A stretch of 64,000 nt of DNA, from positions 1-64,000 of the forward strand of contig JAMPHZ010000001.1 of assembly GCA_023663145.1 (NCBI GenBank), read 5' to 3'. Of this stretch, positions 26,501 to 35,342 are shown in pieces. The translations under genes were made by a program, and so were the position numbers. Under the pieces are notes generated by a model. That model made no database searches and had not been told where the DNA came from. It saw nothing but the letters and a program-made list of their open reading frames with translations. Within the stretch, counting starts at the first letter, position 1; each line of letters opens with the position of its first letter. The DNA comes from Odoribacter sp. Lineage in GTDB: Bacteria; Bacteroidota; Bacteroidia; Bacteroidales; Muribaculaceae.

Positions 26501-28627
26501 TTAAAGGCTGTTTAAGCCTTTTATTGATAATGATATACGATGTCGGTCGAGATCTACATCAATGACCTTTACCTTTAGTATCTGGTTTATTTTTACCACT
26601 TTCGACGGGTCGGAAATCCGTTTGTCGCTCATCTGGGATATGTGCAGCAAACCGTTTTCCTTGATCCCCAGGTCAATGAACGCACCGAATGCTGTGATGT
26701 TACCCACCTTGCCTGGCAGTATCATGCCGGGCTTTATATCGTCGATTGTGGTGATTGACGGGTCAAATTCCACATTTCCGGCTTCAAGCCGCGGATCCCG
26801 TCCTGGCTTACGTAGTTCGGCTATTATATCTTTCACTGTGGCTGCCCCGTCGGCGGAGTATCGTTCCGGATTGATTCTGTCAATTGCCTCGGGATTATTG
26901 ACAAGGTCATCGGGCTTTAGGCCAAGATCAGAAGCCATTCGTGATACTATATTATAGCTTTCAGGATGTATTCCTGTGTTATCCAGTGGATTGTCAGAAA
27001 TTGGAACACGTAGGAATCCGGCTGCTTGTTCAAAAATCTTGTTTCCCAACCGCGGCACGTCCATCAACGCGTTACGTGATGTGAACGGCCCGTTTTTTGT
27101 CCTGTAATCCACAATCTTGGAAGCCATGGCCGGCCCGATACCGGATATGTAGCCAAGCAGTTGCGGCGATGCGGTGTTAAGGTCGACTCCTACTGAGTTC
27201 ACACAGCTGAGCACCGTGAAATCAAGAGCTTTACGCAATGAGGACTGGTCAACATCGTGTTGGTACTGACCCACACCTATCGATTTAGGGTCAATTTTGA
27301 CAAGTTCAGCCAGCGGGTCTATCAGACGGCGCCCTATCGAGACGGCGCCACGCACGGTCACGTCTTTATCCGGAAATTCGCTGCGCGCAACATCAGAGGC
27401 CGAATAAACTGAAGCCCCGTTCTCACTCACTATAAATACCTGGGTGAAGTCGCTTATGCCGCTTGTCCTCAGGAAATTTTCAGTCTCGCGTGAGGCAGTG
27501 CGGTCGCCGAGTGCTATTACATCAATTTCATAATCGTCTATCAGACGCATCAGAGTCCGCATCGCATCCGTTGTGTCGCGTCGAGGCTCGTTGGGATATA
27601 TCACGGCATCATCAAGCAAATTACCGCTACGGTCAAGCGCTACCACCTTGCATCCGGTGCGGAATCCCGGATCAATAGCCAGCACGCACTTCCCGCGTAA
27701 TGGGGGAGCCATGAGGAGCTGCCGGAGATTGTCGGCAAATAGGGAGATTGCGGTGGCATCCGCTTTTTCCTTGCATCGTGAAGCCATCTCGTTTTCGATC
27801 GAAGGCCGTATCAGACGTTTGTATGAGTCGGATACAGCTTCTGCAATAAATGCACGGCCTTCACCGGCACTGTTGCGGGGCATGAATCGGTTTGTAGCAT
27901 CTTCACTCACTTTCGCGTCATCAATGTTGACAGTTACCTTCAGCAGTCCCTCGGCCTCTCCGCGCTTTATGGCAAGATATTGGTGTGATGCTATGGAGCG
28001 CAGTGGAGCGCAGAATTTGTGATATGCTCGGTATTTGTCAGCCTCTCCTTCTTTCCCTTTTATTATTGTTGAGGATATCACAGCTTCGCGGCTGAAATGA
28101 TGACGCACTGCCGAGCGCACTCTCGGAGACTCGGATGCCCACTCTGCTATGATGTCTGAAGCACCGGCCAAGGCTTTTTGCATGTCGGCTATATTGCCTT
28201 TGACAAATCTGCCGGCAACGGCTACAGGATCCGCACCACCCATTATCATCTTGGCCAGCGGCTCAAGCCCTGCTTCACGCGCCATGGTGGCCCTGGTGCG
28301 TTTTTTTGGTCGATAGGGTAGGTAAATGTCTTCTATCGCCGAGGCTGTGGTGGCTTCCTCGAGTTGGCGTCGCAGTTCTGGTGTGAGTTTTTCTTGTGCA
28401 TCAATAGCTTGAATTACTGAATTGCGGCGTTCATCAAGACGTTGAAGCCTGTCAAGTTCGATTTCGATATCACGGACAGCCACTTCGTCAAGGTTTCCTG
28501 TGACTTCTTTGCGGTAGCGGCTGATGAATGGGACTGTGGCGCCCGATGCGAGTAGTGAGGCGGTCGCTCTCACCGATGGCAGAGGCAAGTTCAGATTTGA
28601 AGCCGCGAGGGCTATGATGTCGGTCAT
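26501..28627 (-). CDS. tex: Tex-family RNA-binding transcription accessory protein
   Basis: A 708-residue Tex protein. It has an N-terminal helical region, a YqgF/RNase H-like domain (CVLAIDPGFRTGCKVVALDR, near residue 315), a helix-hairpin-helix pair (GVDLNTASPQLLGYISGIG and FTSRNALMDVPRLG) and a C-terminal S1 domain (about 630-705; GKVGNITAFGAFIDLGIKE). Tex binds nucleic acids and is linked to transcription and ribosome-associated processes. Its ATG overlaps the stop of the metallophosphoesterase gene (ATGA), so the two are translationally coupled. Length and domain order are normal. Confidence 0.93.
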   Translation of the reverse strand: MTDIIALAASNLNLPLPSVRATASLLASGATVPFISRYRKEVTGNLDEVAVRDIEIELDRLQRLDERRNSVIQAIDAQEKLTPELRRQLEEATTASAIEDIYLPYRPKKRTRATMAREAGLEPLAKMIMGGADPVAVAGRFVKGNIADMQKALAGASDIIAEWASESPRVRSAVRHHFSREAVISSTIIKGKEGEADKYRAYHKFCAPLRSIASHQYLAIKRGEAEGLLKVTVNIDDAKVSEDATNRFMPRNSAGEGRAFIAEAVSDSYKRLIRPSIENEMASRCKEKADATAISLFADNLRQLLMAPPLRGKCVLAIDPGFRTGCKVVALDRSGNLLDDAVIYPNEPRRDTTDAMRTLMRLIDDYEIDVIALGDRTASRETENFLRTSGISDFTQVFIVSENGASVYSASDVARSEFPDKDVTVRGAVSIGRRLIDPLAELVKIDPKSIGVGQYQHDVDQSSLRKALDFTVLSCVNSVGVDLNTASPQLLGYISGIGPAMASKIVDYRTKNGPFTSRNALMDVPRLGNKIFEQAAGFLRVPISDNPLDNTGIHPESYNIVSRMASDLGLKPDDLVNNPEAIDRINPERYSADGAATVKDIIAELRKPGRDPRLEAGNVEFDPSITTIDDIKPGMILPGKVGNITAFGAFIDLGIKENGLLHISQMSDKRISDPSKVVKINQILKVKVIDVDLDRHRISLSIKGLNSL

Positions 28628-29805
28628 TTGAGGACGAGTAGTGTGATTTCAGGTGTGGCGCCTATGCGTGCCGGCATTCCAACCTCACCAAGGCCTATAT
28701 TTACGTAGAGTGTGCGCCCTGAGTGGTCGCGGTAAACACCACCCCATGTCTTGTAGCGTAGTGCGGCGGGAGACATGCCAAGAAGCTCTATCTGCATGGC
28801 GTGGGTATGCCCTGACAGGGTGAGTGCGAAGTTCTGTCCGTTCTTATCGGCGATTGAATCACACCAGTGGGCGGGATTATGGGAGAGTAGTATTTTTATA
28901 TTGTCATCATCCGGTGTGGGATATGCAGCCGCCAAAGAGCCATAGGTGTGGAACGGTGGATCGCCGATATTCTCCACCCCGACAAGTGCGATGGAATCAT
29001 TCTCGCCGCATCTGAGCCACACGTGAGTGTTGTCAAGCATTTTCCAACCCATTGACGCGATGAGGTGGCGCAGGTTTTCAATATCAGCTTGTTTTTTACC
29101 GGGTGACGGCCAGTTGTAATAATCGCCATAATCATGGTTTCCCATTATGGAATATACGCCGGCTTTGGCATGTATGTTGCTAAGGACTCCGGTGTATGGC
29201 TCAAGTTCTTCGCTACGGCGGTTCACGATATCACCTGTGAACACCACAAGGTCAGGTTTAAGACTGTTGATACGCTCGACTACACGGTGCAGGAAAGTCG
29301 TGTCACCATCGAAAGATCCTGTGTGGATGTCGCTGACCTGTACTATGCGGTAATTTTTGAATGATTCCGGTAGTCCGGGGATCTCTACATTTATTTCATT
29401 TACATCAATATGGTAGCGGTTGAAAAGTGCGCCCCACCACATTAATAAGAACATTGCCGCAGCAACTGCTCCACCACCATAGCTTATGCCGCGCATCGGG
29501 CGTTTGAAAACGAGTGCCGCTACTGACCTCAGCAACTCTGCTATGCAATATATTGTTTTGGGTACATAAATTGTGAGAAATGTATATAGCACCCACATTA
29601 TTGCCCTTAATTCGGCAGGGGATCCTTCACGCTTAGGCAGCATTATGATTGCTACAAGCGACAGAAGGCAAGCCACGGATACCGCGGCATATCCTATGCA
29701 CCATCCGCGCGATACCTTCGCACGTCGTATCTGACGATATATGAATATATCAATCACGGCGCTTATAATCAGCACTGTAATTATAGGGAGTAATGGAAGC
29801 CGCAT
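28624..29805 (-). CDS. Membrane-anchored calcineurin-like metallophosphoesterase
   Basis: A 393-residue protein with several hydrophobic segments in the first 135 residues, then a catalytic domain. The metal-binding motifs in order are VQVSDIHTG, VFTGDIVNRR, IMGNHDYGD, LLSHNP and LSGHTHAMQ. This arrangement fits the YkuE/LpxH-like membrane phosphoesterases, some of which act on UDP-2,3-diacylglucosamine or phospholipids. It lies 21 bp after an acyltransferase gene and overlaps tex by 4 bp. A lipid-phosphate substrate is plausible from the neighbours but not proven. Confidence 0.85.
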   Translation of the reverse strand: MRLPLLPIITVLIISAVIDIFIYRQIRRAKVSRGWCIGYAAVSVACLLSLVAIIMLPKREGSPAELRAIMWVLYTFLTIYVPKTIYCIAELLRSVAALVFKRPMRGISYGGGAVAAAMFLLMWWGALFNRYHIDVNEINVEIPGLPESFKNYRIVQVSDIHTGSFDGDTTFLHRVVERINSLKPDLVVFTGDIVNRRSEELEPYTGVLSNIHAKAGVYSIMGNHDYGDYYNWPSPGKKQADIENLRHLIASMGWKMLDNTHVWLRCGENDSIALVGVENIGDPPFHTYGSLAAAYPTPDDDNIKILLSHNPAHWCDSIADKNGQNFALTLSGHTHAMQIELLGMSPAALRYKTWGGVYRDHSGRTLYVNIGLGEVGMPARIGATPEITLLVLK

Positions 29806-29826
29806 GATGGTGGTGCTTAATATACC

Positions 29827-31020
29827 TTAAGGTTCGCGGTCGCAGGCTTCTGCTGCCGCAAGCTGGTTTCGCAGCGGATTGGAATACATGTTCAGCATCA
29901 TCTCACGCATGAAGTTGCGTTCCTCGGCTGTAACGTCTTCTATATCTACTTTGTCGAGTTGAGCGTTGATGTACTTGTCAAATGAGGCCATATCATCGGC
30001 GGTGTAGTGCCCCGTGAACCTTGATGAACCTTCTATCTCGTCAAATGCGATGTAGTTGCACGGATATATCTTGTAGCCGCAATGGATGGAGCGGTCAATC
30101 AGTCGGCAACTTTCTTTCACAACCTCAAGTCTGGTTTGCCCGGGATATGTCTCAAGCGTGGAGTTTATGGACTCGCCTATGTGCATGTGGACACGCCCCT
30201 TGAACTTGAGCATGCCGGTCTCCATGCTGAAAAGGTCGTCGCGCTGGCTTTTTTTGTAACCGGGATCACGACGCTTGAGCAGAAACTCGCGTGCTTTCAG
30301 ATAGTCATTGGGGTCATATTCGTAGGTGATTGATACGGGAAGCAGGTGGGCGTCAAGAATGTTTTGCTTGACATCGTCACCCGGTGCGAGCCCTATCATC
30401 TTTATGAGGCTTTCCTGTGTGACATCATTGGAATCTTTGGCACGGCCTTCACGTTGCGCTATCCACACTGACTCGTGGCGTGTCCCGACTACATAATGTA
30501 TATAATCCGACAGGTGTCGTGCCGCTTCAAGGGCATCTACCATGCGCACGTCACGCTTCACAATGAAGCTGCGGTTGAGTTTCACAAGATCAGTGATCCA
30601 GTCATAGATGAGAAGGTTGTTCCCTATGGCAACCTGTGTAAGAGGCATCTTGCGGCGTATGAAGCACAGATTGAGGAACGATGCGTCAAGCACTATGTCG
30701 CGGTGGTTGGTGATGAAGGTATAGCTGCGGCCGTCGCTAATGTTCTCAAGCCCGTCGCATGTGAGACCATCTGTAGTCTTTTCAACCAACATCTCCAGAA
30801 ATGGCCCCATCACGTTATATTGAAATTCATCGCGGTTGCTTACTTTGAGCAACTTACTTGCGAATTCATTATAATCTGTATGGGGAAATATATATTTTAC
30901 TGCATGTTCAAAACCCGGTTCGGCGACCAATGAGGCCAATTTCTCGCGGTATTGGTTGTCGTCGTAGGGCGCTATGTCTTGATATTCAGCAGGTGTCGTT
31001 TCTGTCAGTTTTGTTGTCAT
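29827..31020 (-). CDS. Glycerol-3-phosphate/1-acylglycerol-phosphate acyltransferase-like protein
   Basis: A 397-residue protein with a PlsC-type acyltransferase core. The NHRDIVLD motif (105-112) is the likely catalytic histidine/aspartate pair, though the spacing is H-x5-D rather than the usual H-x4-D. Downstream lie SFIVKRDVR and WIAQREGRAKDSND, which match the FPEGTRS-type phosphate-binding block in position. It would acylate glycerol-phosphate lipids at the inner membrane. It heads the operon with the phosphoesterase, tex and folK, behind a consensus promoter at 31047-31078. Confidence 0.75.
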   Translation of the reverse strand: MTTKLTETTPAEYQDIAPYDDNQYREKLASLVAEPGFEHAVKYIFPHTDYNEFASKLLKVSNRDEFQYNVMGPFLEMLVEKTTDGLTCDGLENISDGRSYTFITNHRDIVLDASFLNLCFIRRKMPLTQVAIGNNLLIYDWITDLVKLNRSFIVKRDVRMVDALEAARHLSDYIHYVVGTRHESVWIAQREGRAKDSNDVTQESLIKMIGLAPGDDVKQNILDAHLLPVSITYEYDPNDYLKAREFLLKRRDPGYKKSQRDDLFSMETGMLKFKGRVHMHIGESINSTLETYPGQTRLEVVKESCRLIDRSIHCGYKIYPCNYIAFDEIEGSSRFTGHYTADDMASFDKYINAQLDKVDIEDVTAEERNFMREMMLNMYSNPLRNQLAAAEACDREP

Positions 31021-31046
31021 ATCATTCTTAACATAATATCACGGTT

Positions 31047-31078
31047 CAAAGTTACAACAAAAACCGCAACTTGCCAAA
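31047..31078 (-). promoter_or_regulatory. Consensus promoter of acyltransferase-MPE-tex-folK operon
   Basis: On the minus strand, TTTG (31075-31078), a 20-bp spacer and TAACTTTG (31047-31054). It lies in the 66-bp gap after the nucleotidyltransferase-like gene, so the downstream genes form a separate transcription unit. Confidence 0.75.
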
Positions 31079-31086
31079 TTTTTATC

Positions 31087-32250
31087 TTATTTGAAATTGT
31101 CGGAGTACTCGGCGATGGCCTCGAACATGCGCTTGTGTGCCTCGGTAAGATCGCAGCCGCGGCGTGCCATCACACGTTGTGCTATGGCGAAGAATTCGCC
31201 AAGGTGCACGTTGTCGAATCCGGCTGTGCCTCCCTTTGTGAAGGAGGGTATGAATACGCGTGGCATTCCCTCACTTATGATATTGCACCCCACACCCACG
31301 GTGGTCGCGGTGTTGAACGATGTGTTGATGGCGCTTTTTGAGTGATCACCCATTATCAGCCCGCAGAATTGCAACCCTGTGCGCAGGAAACGCCCGGCAG
31401 CATAATTCCAAAGCTTGATTTCCGAATAGTCATTCTTCAGATTCGATGCTATTGTTCCACCACCCAGATTGCACCATTGTCCTATCACAGCATTGCCCAG
31501 AAAGCCGTCGTGCGCTTTGTTGGAGTATCCTTGCATCACTACATTGTTGATTTCGCCGCCGACCTTGCAGTATGGTCCTAAAGTTGTGGCACCGTACATG
31601 ATACATCCCATATTTAACTGTGAATGGTCAAGCAGCGCTATGGGGCCTCGCAGGTGGCATCCTTCCATTACAGTAGCGCCTTTGCCAATGTAAATTGGTC
31701 CCCGGCGTGTGTTGAGGGTGGTGCATTCTACCGTGGCTCCTTCTTCTATAAAAATGAGTGACGGGTCTCCGAGCACCGTGTTTGACGGGTCGATGGCACA
31801 CGAGGTGCGCCCTGCTGTGGCTATTTCATAATCTTGCTTTATCAGTTTGTCATTTAATGTGAATATATCGTATACATGGTCAATTGCGATTAACTCGCCG
31901 TTATATTCCACTGCGGTATTATCTCCGTTGCCGCGGCGAGCTATCTCCCGGTTTCCGCATGTGAGTTTTTCACCGGGCCGCAATGCTTTTACGGCTTGTG
32001 CAAGATGTGGTGTGGCCACTATGTTGCCCGCAATGTGCAAGACGTTGTCATTTGACGTATCGGCCGGAGCGGCGGCATATAGCTCGTTCAGGTAACTTAT
32101 TGTGTCGTGATAATATTTGCCAGGCATTAATATCTGCCAGCGACGGGTATTGGTGAACAAGCCTGTCAATATCTCGGCCGCCGGTCTGGTGTAGGTTATA
32201 GGCAGTAATTCGCGCCGTATATCTTCGTTGTCGTGAAGTATTATAGTCAT
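31087..32250 (-). CDS. GlmU-like sugar nucleotidyltransferase-family protein with left-handed beta-helix
   Basis: A 387-residue protein. The N-terminal half (about 1-160) resembles the NTP_transf_4 family. It opens MTIILHDNEDIRRELLPITYTRPAAEI and lacks the GxGTRM nucleotide loop of true sugar-1-phosphate nucleotidyltransferases. The C-terminal half is a hexapeptide left-handed beta-helix (IYIGKGATVMEGCHLRGPIAL, then GNAVIGQWCNLGGGTIASNLK), the fold of GlmU acetyltransferase. It is often annotated as glucose-1-phosphate thymidylyltransferase in Bacteroidetes, but the substrate is uncertain. It is alone between two promoters. Confidence 0.75.
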   Translation of the reverse strand: MTIILHDNEDIRRELLPITYTRPAAEILTGLFTNTRRWQILMPGKYYHDTISYLNELYAAAPADTSNDNVLHIAGNIVATPHLAQAVKALRPGEKLTCGNREIARRGNGDNTAVEYNGELIAIDHVYDIFTLNDKLIKQDYEIATAGRTSCAIDPSNTVLGDPSLIFIEEGATVECTTLNTRRGPIYIGKGATVMEGCHLRGPIALLDHSQLNMGCIMYGATTLGPYCKVGGEINNVVMQGYSNKAHDGFLGNAVIGQWCNLGGGTIASNLKNDYSEIKLWNYAAGRFLRTGLQFCGLIMGDHSKSAINTSFNTATTVGVGCNIISEGMPRVFIPSFTKGGTAGFDNVHLGEFFAIAQRVMARRGCDLTEAHKRMFEAIAEYSDNFK

Positions 32251-32276
32251 ATCTTAGCCGTTTTTCGTTTTGTTCG

Positions 32277-32284
32277 CAAAGTTA
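32277..32284 (-). promoter_or_regulatory. Putative -7 element of GlmU-like gene
   Basis: TAACTTTG on the minus strand, 27 bp upstream of the ATG at 32250. The -33 region is weak. Confidence 0.45.
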
Positions 32285-32519
32285 CTATATTTTTTAGAAT
32301 TTTGATAACTTACATGTATGGGATCTGCGGAAGCAAAGTGCGCGGTTTCCTGATGTTTTTTACGAAATTTGAAATTTACACATTTGAAATTGCTGTCAAT
32401 TTGCAATTATAAAGTCGTGTGAAGGCTGGTTGTGCGATATTATTACTTGCAATATGACAAAATGATATTGAATTAACGTATTTTAACATCAAAAATATTT
32501 TCATGTCTTAAAAATGCTA
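32285..32519. other. A/T-rich spacer with no recognised gene
   Basis: Part of the 550-bp gap between the GlmU-like gene and ung. It has no open frame with coding character on either strand and no hairpin of note. It may hold regulatory sites for the two divergent units. Confidence 0.5.
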
Positions 32520-32527
32520 TAACTTTG
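32520..32527 (+). promoter_or_regulatory. Putative -7 element of candidate small RNA
   Basis: TAACTTTG followed by CAG matches TAnnTTTG. The -33 region about 20 bp upstream is T-rich (TATTTTC) but lacks a full TTTG. No coding frame follows, and a terminator lies 122 bp downstream. Confidence 0.5.
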
Positions 32528-32533
32528 CAGCGT

Positions 32534-32681
32534 TAGGTAGTTTTTTCTATTCCAATAGCTGTCGTTTCATGTAGTAAAAAAGTTGTTTCAGCCCGCCAGA
32601 TTTTAGCTCCCCTGTAGGGGGGCTGAAATGAGGGCTCAAAGGAATCAGAAACCGTGACCCGCTGAGGGCCGCGGTTTTTTA
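32534..32681 (+). ncRNA. Candidate structured small RNA of about 150 nt (identity unknown)
   Basis: A non-coding unit between a -7 box and an intrinsic terminator. By hand folding, the 5' segment TTTCTATTCC (32544-32553) pairs with GGAATcAGAAA (32641-32651) with one bulged C. AGCT (32557-32560) can pair with GGCT (32633-32636). A strong apical hairpin joins TTTCAGCCC (32586-32594) to GGGCTGAAA (32620-32628), with a CCCC/GGGG stem inside. This rod with a large asymmetric inner loop is reminiscent of 6S RNA, but I cannot assign a family. The transcription start is estimated from the -7 box. The closing stem and the terminator stem share three bases, so they may compete. Confidence 0.5.
32649..32681 (+). 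terminator. Intrinsic terminator of the candidate small RNA
   Basis: Stem AAACCGTG (32649-32656) with CGCGGTTT (32670-32677), an inner CCC/GGG stem (32658-32660 with 32666-32668) and a five-base loop, then a run of T ending at 32680. It is a strong rho-independent form. Confidence 0.8.
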
Positions 32682-32743
32682 CGCTGCTCACAGCGCTCAC
32701 ATCTGCCGGATAAGGCCCAGCTACAACGTGTCTTCCACGCGTA

Positions 32744-32775
32744 TTTGGCGTTTAAATTAGTTTTGCGTATCTTTG
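32744..32775 (+). promoter_or_regulatory. Consensus promoter of ung operon
   Basis: TTTG (32744-32747), a 20-bp spacer and TATCTTTG (32768-32775), then CA. The leader before the ATG at 32801 would be about 20 bases. Confidence 0.75.
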
Positions 32776-32800
32776 CAAGTGTTTTCACTTTTATAGAATT

Positions 32801-33466
32801 ATGTACGTTAGAATTGAGCCTTCCTGGCAAAAAATAATGACCGGTGAGTTCTCCGCACCATATTTTGAAAGCCTTGCGGCCTTTATACGCGAAGCCTATG
32901 CTGCCGGTCCTGTTTATCCGCCTGCCGGAAAAATTTTTGCCGCTTTTGATGCTTGCCCGTTTGACAAGGTCAAGGTCGTGATTCTCGGACAGGACCCTTA
33001 TCATGAACCGGGGCAGGCCAATGGTCTTGCTTTTTCTGTCTATGATGGAACTCCGTTGCCACCATCGTTGGTAAATATTTTCAAAGAAGTGGAGAGTGAT
33101 ACAGGCATCACTCCATTGCCATCGGGAGATCTGCGCCGGTGGAGTAACCAAGGTGTCATGTTGCTTAATTCCACTCTTACTGTCAGTGGTGGACAGGCAG
33201 GATCACATCAAGGTAAAGGCTGGGAAGAGTTTACTGACTCGGTCATAAATCATCTCTCATCGCAGCGCTCAGGACTCGTTTTCATGCTTTGGGGCAATTA
33301 TGCCCGCCGCAAGGGAGCTTCGATCGATCGTACACGTCATCTTGTCCTTGAGTCTCCTCACCCATCGCCTCTGTCTGCTCACCGTGGATTCTTCGGGAAC
33401 CATCATTTCTCATTAGCCAATGATTATCTTGTAAAGCAAGGGCTTTCTCCAATTGACTGGAAATGA
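32801..33466 (+). CDS. ung: Uracil-DNA glycosylase
   Basis: A 221-residue family 1 uracil-DNA glycosylase that removes uracil from DNA to start base-excision repair. The catalytic motif GQDPYHEPGQANGLAFSV contains Asp65 and His68. The second motif HPSPLSAHRGFFG, with the catalytic His, lies near residue 187. Length is normal. It heads an operon with the DUF5103 and DUF3109 genes; its stop overlaps the next ATG (ATGA). Confidence 0.96.
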   Translation: MYVRIEPSWQKIMTGEFSAPYFESLAAFIREAYAAGPVYPPAGKIFAAFDACPFDKVKVVILGQDPYHEPGQANGLAFSVYDGTPLPPSLVNIFKEVESDTGITPLPSGDLRRWSNQGVMLLNSTLTVSGGQAGSHQGKGWEEFTDSVINHLSSQRSGLVFMLWGNYARRKGASIDRTRHLVLESPHPSPLSAHRGFFGNHHFSLANDYLVKQGLSPIDWK

Positions 33467-34719
33467 TTCGCGGTATTATAGTTACTGTCATATGTGCGGT
33501 TGCCGGCGCAGCTTCGGCCCGCGACACTATGGACTGCATATTTAACGATCGTGTCAAGACTGTGCGCGTGGCATTGTCAGGTGACGATTATTTCGCGCCG
33601 CCGGTCGTTACGTTGGGCTCCGGCGACTTCCTCAATATAAGCTTTGACCATTTGAGTGAAGACCGTGAATTCTTGAGATTCAGAGCCGTGAGATGCGATG
33701 CCAATTGGCAGCCTTCATCTATCCCTGAATCGCAATGGCTTGATGGATTCAATGAAAGTGTCATTGACAACTATGAATTCTCACGGGCTACCACAGTGCA
33801 CTATGTACACTATGATTTTAACTTCCCGAATGATGATATATCTCCAGCCTTATCGGGGAACTACCTTATTGAAGTTTATCCGGAAGACGACCCGTCGCAG
33901 GTTTGGTTCGCCCGGAGGGTTATGATTTCCGAACAGTCGGCACCTGTTGTGGCGTCAGTTTCATCGCAGACTGATGTCGACTATAACAAGGCTCATCAAC
34001 AGCTTTCTGTGGCAGTGGACACCGAGCGGGCATCTGTCTCCGACCCATTTAATGACCTCACGGTCATGATCTCGCAGAACGGTCGTGCCGATAATGAAGT
34101 GGCCCTTAGACAACCGTTGCGTATCAGTGGCAGGACGGCGGTTTACGAACATCGTGATCCGCTTATCTTTGAAGCCGGCAACGAATATCGACGCATTGAG
34201 ATTGTAGATGTGAATTATCCCGGAATGGGAGTTGAGGAAATAGCGTATGCTTATCCTTATTACCATTTTCGTCTTTCCACCGACTTACCCCGCATATCAC
34301 AACCTTATATTTACGACAGCACCCAGCATGGCCGTTTCTTTGTAAGGGAATACAACTCTGATAATTCTGATGTGGAGGCCGATTATGCCGTGGTGCATTT
34401 CTCTCTTGAAACGGAGGAAATGCCCGGAACAATGATTTTCATTGATGGAGATTTTACTTCGCGCCGTTTCGACGATAATTCGATAATGGGATACAATGAT
34501 GCCACAGGACGTTACGAAAAAGTGCTGTTGCTCAAGCAAGGAGCCTATAATTACCAATATCTGGCAGTTCCCCCTGGGGCGCGGCGTGGTTATACATCGG
34601 TAATTGAAGGCGATAAGTATCCTACATCTAACGAATATCTGATAAAAGTATATACCCGCGGGCCTCTTGACCGCACCGATCGTCTGATTGGCGTAACTCT
34701 TATTAATTCACTGCCGTGA
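33463..34719 (+). CDS. DUF5103 (type IX secretion plug-like) exported protein
   Basis: A 418-residue exported protein. Residues 1-20 form a signal peptide (IVTVICAVAGAASA). The mature protein opens VRVALSGDDYFAPPVVTLGSGDFLNISFDHL, typical of DUF5103. Members include the plug protein that seals the SprA translocon of the type IX secretion system in flavobacteria, as I recall. Homologues also occur in Bacteroidetes without obvious type IX secretion, so the role here is open. It overlaps ung by 4 bp, and its stop overlaps a GTG at the head of the DUF3109 frame. The C-terminus (SNEYLIKVYTRGP) is normal for the family. Confidence 0.8.
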   Translation: MIRGIIVTVICAVAGAASARDTMDCIFNDRVKTVRVALSGDDYFAPPVVTLGSGDFLNISFDHLSEDREFLRFRAVRCDANWQPSSIPESQWLDGFNESVIDNYEFSRATTVHYVHYDFNFPNDDISPALSGNYLIEVYPEDDPSQVWFARRVMISEQSAPVVASVSSQTDVDYNKAHQQLSVAVDTERASVSDPFNDLTVMISQNGRADNEVALRQPLRISGRTAVYEHRDPLIFEAGNEYRRIEIVDVNYPGMGVEEIAYAYPYYHFRLSTDLPRISQPYIYDSTQHGRFFVREYNSDNSDVEADYAVVHFSLETEEMPGTMIFIDGDFTSRRFDDNSIMGYNDATGRYEKVLLLKQGAYNYQYLAVPPGARRGYTSVIEGDKYPTSNEYLIKVYTRGPLDRTDRLIGVTLINSLP

Positions 34720-34742
34720 CTACAGTTACATCTGAAGAATAC

Positions 34743-35342
34743 ATGCTACAGATTCAAGATACATTAGTAAGCCTCGACTTGCTTGAACGCTTTTTTTGCT
34801 GCGACCTCAGTCAATGCCTTGGTGAATGTTGCATCGAGGGCGATGCCGGCGCACCTATATCTCAACAGGAAAAAGAAAAAATCGAGGAAATTCTACCTGT
34901 TATAATTGATGATCTCCTGCCTGCCGCGCGTGCGGAAATAGAGCGTAACGGTGTCGCATATATTGACGAGGAGGGCGATCTTGTCACCTCTATTATTGAT
35001 GGCCGCAACTGCGTCTTCAGTTGTTATGGCGAGGGCGGAATGTGCCTTTGTGCAATTGAAAAAGCATGGCGTGCCGGTAAGATTGATTTCATGAAACCGG
35101 TCTCATGCCATCTATACCCCGTGAGAATCACGGAATATCCCTCTTTTACAGCCGTAAACCTTCACCGCTGGAAGATATGTAAATGTGCGGAGGTCCTTGG
35201 CAGGAATAAAGGCATCCGTGCCTATGAGTTCCTGAAAGGGCCGCTTTCGCGCCGTTTTGGCGATGAATGGTATAAGGAACTTGAACTGACAGCTAAAGAG
35301 TATCTTCAGCAGACTCAGGGAGGTGTCGGGCCGGTTGACTGA
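34743..35342 (+). CDS. DUF3109 family cysteine-rich protein
   Basis: A 199-residue cytoplasmic protein. It opens MLQIQDTLVSLDLLERFFCC and continues with CLGECCIEGDAGAP, the signature of DUF3109. About eleven cysteines, including CVFSCYGEGGMCLCA, SCHLYPV and KICKC, suggest a metal or iron-sulfur site; the function of the family is not known to me. The start is placed at ATG 34743, where family members begin. A GTG at 34716 overlaps the previous stop (GTGA) and is a possible alternative. The 3' end overlaps the convergent small membrane protein gene by 50 bp. Confidence 0.82.
   Translation: MLQIQDTLVSLDLLERFFCCDLSQCLGECCIEGDAGAPISQQEKEKIEEILPVIIDDLLPAARAEIERNGVAYIDEEGDLVTSIIDGRNCVFSCYGEGGMCLCAIEKAWRAGKIDFMKPVSCHLYPVRITEYPSFTAVNLHRWKICKCAEVLGRNKGIRAYEFLKGPLSRRFGDEWYKELELTAKEYLQQTQGGVGPVD

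Noticed and set aside
30475-30933. 152-codon plus-strand frame
   Set aside because: Antisense to the acyltransferase gene, with no start context or domain.
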